In this document: positions 15,551 to 19,965 of the stretch, in pieces
Layout: every line of letters starts with the position of its first letter
How positions within the stretch are numbered: the stretch's first letter is position 1
Source of the DNA: Terrisporobacter othiniensis
Lineage (GTDB): Bacteria; Bacillota; Clostridia; Peptostreptococcales; Peptostreptococcaceae
Length of the DNA stretch: 19,965 bases
Assembly: GCF_000808015.1 (NCBI RefSeq)
Contig: NZ_JWHR01000105.1
Location: 1-19,965 of the forward strand
Direction of reading: 5' to 3'
Program-made: the position numbers and the translations under genes
The notes under the pieces: model-generated
What the model was told of the DNA's origin: nothing
The model's database searches: none
Seen by the model: the letters and a program-made list of their open reading frames with translations, nothing else

Positions 15551-15628
15551 ATTTTATATAAGAATCACATTATGGTGATGTTGGTAAATATAATGATGAA
15601 GTTTGTAATAGTTGAATTTGATTTACAT

Positions 15629-15669
15629 AAAAAGAGGATCATATCATTTTGGGATATGATCCTCTTTTT
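15629..15669. terminator. Bidirectional terminator between the esterase and the POT transporter
   Basis: A perfect 17-bp stem (15629-15645 with 15653-15669, core GAGGATCATATC) starts with five A and ends with five T, so it works on both strands for the convergent genes. Confidence 0.92.
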
Positions 15670-15682
15670 AAGTAGTATTATT

Positions 15683-17059
15683 TTATACTGTATCTTCAGT
15701 TAAAGGAATACTTTCCTCCAGTAAATTGATTTTTTTATCTAGTTGCCATATAATTACACCACATAAAAGTACGACTACAGCAACAACACCATAGGCTGGT
15801 GCAAATGAATATCCTGATAGCATTTCAAATAAATATCCATAAGTCTTACCAGCTATAAATCTTGCCATTGGCCAAACACCCATCATAAGACCAAGTAATC
15901 TAGCAGGTGAGAACTTACTTATAAATGATTTACCAAGTGGAGCAAATACCATTTCGCCAACAGATATCAATATCCCAACTACTACTATCCACATCAAGTT
16001 TGCTTGTCCATCGCCTCTTACTATCTCAGCCATACACATAAGTATAAATGCAAGTCCAAGTAACATCATACCAATAGAAGTCTTTTTAAATATACTCATA
16101 TCACCTTTTGGTGATTTAGCGTTTTTAGCCCATAAAGCCGCAAGTACTGGTCCTAGTATAATACAACAAAGTGAGTTTAAAGAATCAAACCAAGCAGAAG
16201 GAACTCTAAAGTTTCCAATCATCCAATTTGCTTTGTTAGCATAGTCAAAGTCAGGTCCCCAATGATATAAAACTGGCATATAAGTTAAATACCAAACGAT
16301 CCAAAAAACAATGGAAAATATACTAAAAAGAATTATAGCTCCAATTTTTTTCTTATCATCCACTGTAAGAGGTGTTCTATAATCTTTTGAGACTTTTTTA
16401 GTATAAGCTTTACTTTCATTGGCTTCAAAAGGTTTTTTTCCTATATCTCCAAATGTAGCTCTACCTCCTAAATAAAACCAAATAGTAGAAACTACTAAAA
16501 ATCCAGCACATACTAAAAATGTTTCACCAAAACCTATCTTATAAGCTATAAAAGAAACTGTAAGTGTTCCAAGGAAAGAACCAATATTAGCTATAGAGTA
16601 TTGAATACTAAAAGCAGAGTCAAGCTGATCCTTATCATTAAATAACCTACCACTTATTCCAGCTATATTTCCTTTGTACAACCCAGTACCAATAGATACT
16701 AGGATAATCATTGCCCATAAAAACTGTGGCGATGATGTTACAGAAGCTTGATATCCAAACACATATCCTGCTGCCATAATTAAAGCTCCTAAAATAACAC
16801 ATAATCTAGGGCTTAGCCATCTATCTGCAATAAATCCACCTAAAATAGGCGTTAGATAAGTAAATGCAACTAGATTTGCAGTCATCTTTGCACCATCAGC
16901 AGGAGTAAGTCCTAGTCCTCCTCTCATTACTTCAGCAGCAATAAATATTCCAATCACCCATTTTGCTGAATAAAACGCCATACGTTCTAATGCATATGCT
17001 GAAGTACATACATAAAAACCTATGGGATATTTACTCTTTGATTTCCTTGATAATTCCAT
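15683..17059 (-). CDS. POT/PTR2-family peptide transporter (major facilitator superfamily)
   Basis: This 458-aa membrane protein has about 12 or more hydrophobic segments and belongs to the proton-dependent oligopeptide transporter family, importing di- and tripeptides. The family marks are ALERMAFYS (23-31) for the ExxERFxYY motif, GTGLYKGNIAGISG with the conserved TM4 Lys, and AFSIQYSIANIGSFLG for the PTR2 signature. Deviation: the first Glu of ExxER is Tyr22, while Glu25-Arg26 remain. In characterised members that Glu takes part in proton coupling, so energetics or substrate may differ. GAGGAAG lies just before the ATG at 17059. A promoter sits at 17107-17135. The gene converges on the esterase. 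Fellow MFS subfamilies carrying amino acids or nitrate cannot be excluded. Confidence 0.85.
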   Translation of the reverse strand: MELSRKSKSKYPIGFYVCTSAYALERMAFYSAKWVIGIFIAAEVMRGGLGLTPADGAKMTANLVAFTYLTPILGGFIADRWLSPRLCVILGALIMAAGYVFGYQASVTSSPQFLWAMIILVSIGTGLYKGNIAGISGRLFNDKDQLDSAFSIQYSIANIGSFLGTLTVSFIAYKIGFGETFLVCAGFLVVSTIWFYLGGRATFGDIGKKPFEANESKAYTKKVSKDYRTPLTVDDKKKIGAIILFSIFSIVFWIVWYLTYMPVLYHWGPDFDYANKANWMIGNFRVPSAWFDSLNSLCCIILGPVLAALWAKNAKSPKGDMSIFKKTSIGMMLLGLAFILMCMAEIVRGDGQANLMWIVVVGILISVGEMVFAPLGKSFISKFSPARLLGLMMGVWPMARFIAGKTYGYLFEMLSGYSFAPAYGVVAVVVLLCGVIIWQLDKKINLLEESIPLTEDTV

Positions 17060-17106
17060 ATCTTCCTCTTTTCTATATTTATATAATAATTGTTAAATAT
17101 GATTAT

Positions 17107-17135
17107 ATTATACAAGATAATTAACTATTTTCCAA
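17107..17135 (-). promoter_or_regulatory. Promoter of the POT transporter gene
   Basis: On the minus strand, TTGGAA (17135-17130) and a perfect TATAAT (17112-17107) are separated by 17 bp, about 48 nt upstream of the start codon. Confidence 0.6.
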
Positions 17136-17198
17136 TAAATAGTAAGCACTATGATTTATACGGCTTGTCAAATAGAGGGTATTTCTTTTTTATAAGGG

Positions 17199-17227
17199 TT
17201 GTTATATTATATTTTATATGTTATAGT
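17199..17227 (+). promoter_or_regulatory. Promoter of the initiator tRNA gene
   Basis: TTGTTA (17199-17204) and TATAGT (17222-17227) are separated by 17 bp; the predicted start near 17234 lies about 16 nt before the tRNA. Confidence 0.6.
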
Positions 17228-17249
17228 TAATATACAAGGTAAACAATAT

Positions 17250-17325
<76 letters not shown>

Positions 17326-17342
17326 ATTAATATTATGAATAT

Positions 17343-17376
17343 AAAACTCTTATATCACTTGATATAAGAGTTTTTT
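17343..17376 (+). terminator. Terminator of the tRNA-fMet gene
   Basis: AAAACTCTTATATC (17343-17356) pairs perfectly with GATATAAGAGTTTT (17361-17374) across an ACTT loop, ending in six T. Confidence 0.92.
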
Positions 17377-17421
17377 GAATATAACAAAGATATTTTAAAA
17401 TAATAAAATGAGGAAATTAAA

Positions 17422-17589
17422 ATGAATGGACAAAGCAGAGAGAGTATAAATAATTGCTCAGAATCTGAAGAAAAAAAGAGAGTAGAAGATGCCAAAAGCA
17501 GAGCTATGTCTAATGAAAGAAGAGCAATAACTGAGTTATTTAAAGAATTTAAGTTTGAAGTTACAGATGTATCTAGTATGAAAAAATAA
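17422..17589 (+). CDS. Small charged protein of unknown function (55 aa)
   Basis: I do not recognise this 55-codon gene. The protein is polar and mostly Glu/Lys/Arg/Ser, with one Cys (residue 12) and a C-terminal amphipathic stretch RRAITELFKEFKFEVTDVSS that looks like a short helix and strand. No signal or membrane segment is seen. AGGAAA at 17411-17416 is 5 nt from the ATG at 17422. It fills the space between the tRNA terminator and the next terminator almost exactly, which supports it being a real single-gene unit. The overlapping minus-strand frame is hydrophobic by complementarity and lacks a ribosome-binding site. Confidence 0.6.
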   Translation: MNGQSRESINNCSESEEKKRVEDAKSRAMSNERRAITELFKEFKFEVTDVSSMKK

Positions 17590-17596
17590 TAAATAT

Positions 17597-17629
17597 AAAA
17601 GAGGATAGTCAAAAGACTATCCTCTTTTT
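17597..17629. terminator. Bidirectional terminator after the 55-aa gene
   Basis: AAAAGAGGATAGTC (17597-17610) pairs perfectly with GACTATCCTCTTTT (17615-17628) across an AAAA loop. A run on one side and T run on the other suit the convergent minus-strand gene at 17681. Confidence 0.9.
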
Positions 17630-17680
17630 AATAAGTGAATTAAAGCTTCATATCCAGATGAAAATTAGTAATCTATAATT

Positions 17681-18037
17681 TTAATTATCAGGAGGATTAC
17701 TATTCTTATCTTCAGATTTAATTTCTTTATTTAAGAAATAGGATATTATAGTTCTGATTATAACTAAAGCAGCCAAACTAAGTATATGATCAATACTTGG
17801 GTCTAGTATAGATTCAATAATATCTGCACCTATTAATATCTCAAGAGCAAATAAAATATATGTGCCTAAAAAGTTTTTTAACATAGTAACTTTTTCAACA
17901 GCTACACTTCTATCTTTAGCAGTTAATTCAGATATTATAAAACCTATAAATTGCATTATCACACCATAAATTATTACTAGGACAGATAACCAATCTAGAA
18001 TAGTAACAAGTATTTGTAAAATATTTTTTAATTCCAA
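17681..18037 (-). CDS. DUF1622 family membrane protein
   Basis: This small integral membrane protein of about 118 aa has three or so hydrophobic segments: about 10-35, then LGTYILFALEILIGADIIESIL, then HILSLAALVIIRTIISYFL. It ends in a charged, Asp/Asn/Pro-rich cytoplasmic tail. The LGTYI...LEILIGADII...LDPS and AALVIIRTIISYFL segments identify the DUF1622 family, whose function is not established. On the minus strand the open frame starts at a TTG at 18046, but AAGGA (18051-18047) abuts it. The TTG at 18037, 9 nt from that site, is the better start. It is a single gene, converging on the 55-aa gene. Confidence 0.8.
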   Translation of the reverse strand: MELKNILQILVTILDWLSVLVIIYGVIMQFIGFIISELTAKDRSVAVEKVTMLKNFLGTYILFALEILIGADIIESILDPSIDHILSLAALVIIRTIISYFLNKEIKSEDKNSNPPDN

Positions 18038-18046
18038 ATTAATCAA

Positions 18047-18313
18047 TCCTTATAAACTATTAATTATTGATAGTATGAACTTTATAAAATAATAATATTC
18101 AACTCATAGAAGAGATACATACTCAAATATAAAGCTACGACTATGTCTTACTTTGTGTTAGAAGGTGTATATCTTATATAAGACCGTGTAAAATATTTTT
18201 TATAGAAAAAGTTTAAAATGCAATTTTAATCAAATTTTAATCTTTCTTCCATATTACTTTAATTTAAAATATTTATATTAATCATAAGGGGATAAGTTCT
18301 AATTATAATAAGT
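18047..18313. other. Intergenic region between divergent DUF1622 and DedA genes
   Basis: About 270 nt of AT-rich sequence contains no ORF I can support. It must hold the divergent promoters for both genes. CTTATATAAG at 18173-18182 is a 10-bp palindrome, and TTGTGT (18153-18158) could be a -35 box before it, but neither promoter is convincing. Confidence 0.4.
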
Positions 18314-18325
18314 AGGAGGGTAAAA

Positions 18326-18955
18326 ATGGATTTTAATATTATAGTAAAAAATTTAATCGAACAGTATGGACTAATAAGTATATTTTTAGTTGTTTTACTT
18401 GAGTATGCAAACTTTCCATTACCTAGTGAAGTGGTACTTCCATTTATAGGAATTATGGTAGCAGGTGGAAATATTAACTTTACATTAGCTCTTATAGTTT
18501 CAATACTTGGAGGAATAGTGGGTAGTATTACAAATTATTTATTAGGGCTATACTTTGGAAAACCATTGCTTAAACATATGGTGAAAAAATATCCTAAGAT
18601 AAAACCATCCCTAGATTCTTCCGTATGGTGGATGAATAAATACGGAAAAGTATCTGTTATGTTGGCAAGGGTAGTACCAGTTGCAAGAACTGTAATATCA
18701 ATTCCTGCAGGTATAAATAAAATGAACATAAATATCTTTATACTATATTCAACTATAGGTATAAGTTTATGGAATGCAGTATTAATATTTTTAGGTTATA
18801 TATTGGGAGACAATCTATCTCAAATTGCTTATATAATTAAAAATTATTCAGTAGTAGTGGGCATAGTATTAGCAGTAGTAGCAATTTTTTATATTATAAA
18901 AATGAAAAGTAAAAAAGTAATAAATGAAGAAGATAAAAAAACAATAAATAAATAA
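18326..18955 (+). CDS. DedA-family membrane protein (VTT domain)
   Basis: This 209-aa polytopic membrane protein belongs to the DedA family, bacterial relatives of eukaryotic VMP1/TMEM41; several members act in lipid (undecaprenyl phosphate or phospholipid) translocation across the membrane. The re-entrant-loop motif is visible as LEYANFPLPSEVVLPF near residues 23-38. The second motif, ARVVPVARTVISIPAGINKM, carries the conserved Arg and Pro residues. About five hydrophobic segments follow, ending in a Lys-rich tail. AGGAGG at 18314-18319 is 6 nt from the ATG at 18326. Which lipid it moves is not deducible. No clear terminator separates it from the response regulator 174 nt downstream, so read-through is possible. 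Confidence 0.9.
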   Translation: MDFNIIVKNLIEQYGLISIFLVVLLEYANFPLPSEVVLPFIGIMVAGGNINFTLALIVSILGGIVGSITNYLLGLYFGKPLLKHMVKKYPKIKPSLDSSVWWMNKYGKVSVMLARVVPVARTVISIPAGINKMNINIFILYSTIGISLWNAVLIFLGYILGDNLSQIAYIIKNYSVVVGIVLAVVAIFYIIKMKSKKVINEEDKKTINK

Positions 18956-19129
18956 AGTAAGATCAATTAATATAGATAAGATATTTTACAAGAGTAATGA
19001 TTATTGGTATAGTATTTTTAGATATGATATGAGTTATAAAAGTAAAATACATTTACAAATAAAAACAAAAATAAATCTTATTAAGATCATTATATAAATT
19101 AGAAATAGAAACTAGTAAGGAGTGGTTTT

Positions 19130-19792
19130 GTGTATAAAATACTGTTAATTGAAGATGAAGATAATATTGCTTCTTTTGTAAAAATGGAGCTAAACTACGA
19201 AGGATACAGTGTAGAAGTCTGTGAAGATGGGGTGCAAGGTTTGGAAAAAGCACTACAGGAAGATTATGACTTAATATTGCTCGATTTAATGTTGCCAAAA
19301 TTAAATGGTATGGAGGTATGCAGGAGATTAAGAAAAGTAAAAAATACACCAATAATAATGCTAACAGCAAGAGATAGTGTCATGGATAAAGTATCTGGAC
19401 TTCAAACGGGAGCTGATGATTATATTTCAAAGCCATTTGCCATAGAAGAATTACTGGCAAGAATAGAAGCTTTATTAAGAAGGGTTAATGAAATTAAAAA
19501 AGTCAGCAATAATTTGGAGTTTAAAGATATTTACATAGATTTGGAAGGTAGAATTGTAAAACAAGGTAATGAAGAAGTCAGTTTAACAACAAAAGAGTAT
19601 GAATTATTAGTTCAATTGATGATAAATAAAAATAAAGTTTTAAGCAGAGATAATTTGTTAGAAAACATATGGGGATATGACTATGAAGCTGAAACAAATG
19701 TGGTAGATGTGTACATAAGACATTTAAGAAGTAAACTAAAAAATGATGGTTATATCCAAACTATCCGTGGTGTTGGATATGTTATAAGATAA
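19130..19792 (+). CDS. OmpR/PhoB-type response regulator (GTG start)
   Basis: This 220-aa DNA-binding response regulator has an N-terminal receiver domain with the acidic pair Glu8-Asp9, phospho-accepting Asp52 (LLDLMLP), switch Thr79 and Lys101 (SKPF). A linker near 120 leads to a C-terminal winged-helix domain of the Trans_reg_C type, ending VDVYIRHLRSKL and IRGVGYVIR. All signalling residues are intact. The start is GTG at 19130: AAGGAG at 19117-19122 is 7 nt upstream and the receiver begins at once. The histidine kinase gene follows after one base. The signal and target genes are not known; the gene has no obvious neighbouring target apart from DedA upstream. Confidence 0.93.
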   Translation: MYKILLIEDEDNIASFVKMELNYEGYSVEVCEDGVQGLEKALQEDYDLILLDLMLPKLNGMEVCRRLRKVKNTPIIMLTARDSVMDKVSGLQTGADDYISKPFAIEELLARIEALLRRVNEIKKVSNNLEFKDIYIDLEGRIVKQGNEEVSLTTKEYELLVQLMINKNKVLSRDNLLENIWGYDYEAETNVVDVYIRHLRSKLKNDGYIQTIRGVGYVIR

Positions 19793-19793
19793 T

Positions 19794-19965
19794 ATGAAAA
19801 AATTCAAACAGCTATCCTCATTTTGGCAAATGTCTATTCTTACTTTTTTAGCAATAATAAGTGTGATTATTTTTACAATAACAGCTCAACTTGTTGTAGT
19901 TAGAGTTTGGACTCTAAAATATGAAAAAGATGATATAGAATCAAAATAGGATGAAATATCAATAC
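19794..19965 (+). pseudogene. Sensor histidine kinase, N-terminal part with premature stop (cut by window end)
   Basis: The frame opens at ATG 19794, one base after the regulator stop, in the usual place of the partner kinase. It encodes a basic start (MKKFKQLSSFWQ), a transmembrane helix (about 13-35: MSILTFLAIISVIIFTI), and then an extracytoplasmic stretch WTLKYEKDDIESK typical of such kinases. Codon 52 is TAG (19947-19949), after which the same frame continues open (DEISI) to the window edge. Either a nonsense mutation has disabled the kinase or translation restarts downstream. Only the first 172 nt are present, so the catalytic domains cannot be checked. Confidence 0.6.

Noticed and set aside
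17355..17612. 85-codon minus-strand frame opposite the 55-codon gene
   Set aside because: It runs through two terminator stems and has no ribosome-binding site, whereas the plus-strand frame lies exactly between them.
19053..19370. Minus-strand frame opposite the start of the response regulator
   Set aside because: It overlaps an unmistakable receiver domain and has no start signals.

Overview
The window is AT-rich chromosomal DNA (roughly 30% GC by eye) with strong AAGGAGG ribosome-binding sites, several TTG/GTG starts and many compact hairpin-T terminators. That points to a low-GC Gram-positive clostridium. The gene block histidine phosphatase / HI0933-type flavoprotein / cmk / plsC / ispH and the small two-gene SufC-SufB unit fit Peptostreptococcaceae (relatives of Clostridioides and Paraclostridium). 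That placement is inferred from gene content, not from a search.

Layout. 1-1157: a solitary BMP/Med-type substrate-binding lipoprotein with its own terminator. 1217-2349: threonine aldolase behind a cluster of short repeated motifs. 2438-4134: sufC-sufB, a minimal Fe-S cluster assembly pair, closed by a terminator. 4288-4769: two small uncharacterised genes (64 and 60 codons). 4872-7543: the disaggregase ClpB and its terminators. 7557-8318: a decayed HelD/UvrD-like helicase remnant on the minus strand. 8319-8625: no gene, but two near-identical extended -10 promoters, a terminator and a dispersed repeat. 8626-12761: a five-gene operon (histidine phosphatase, HI0933 flavoprotein, cmk, plsC, ispH) for nucleotide, phospholipid and isoprenoid precursor metabolism, ending in a strong terminator. 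12760-13160: a broken DUF3267 metalloprotease-like gene. 13261-14495: an M20 peptidase with a near-consensus promoter. 14582-15550: an alpha/beta hydrolase, convergent with a POT-family transporter (15683-17059, minus) across a shared 17-bp-stem terminator. 17250-17325: an initiator tRNA-fMet with its own promoter and terminator. 17422-17629: a 55-codon small gene convergent with a DUF1622 membrane protein (minus). 18326-18955: a DedA-family membrane protein. 19130-19965: an OmpR-type response regulator followed by the start of its histidine kinase, which carries an in-frame stop at codon 52.

Most of the window is housekeeping sequence. I see no phage, IS element, CRISPR array or defence island, and nothing I can support as a wholly new system. 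The points worth following are three genes in different states of decay (helicase, DUF3267, histidine kinase), a dispersed intergenic repeat family with two clear copies, a possible approximately 73-nt transcript made from a duplicated promoter, three small conserved-looking ORFs of unknown function, a short SufB that still carries the catalytic Cys/Glu pair, and a POT transporter that lacks the first Glu of the ExxER proton-coupling motif.
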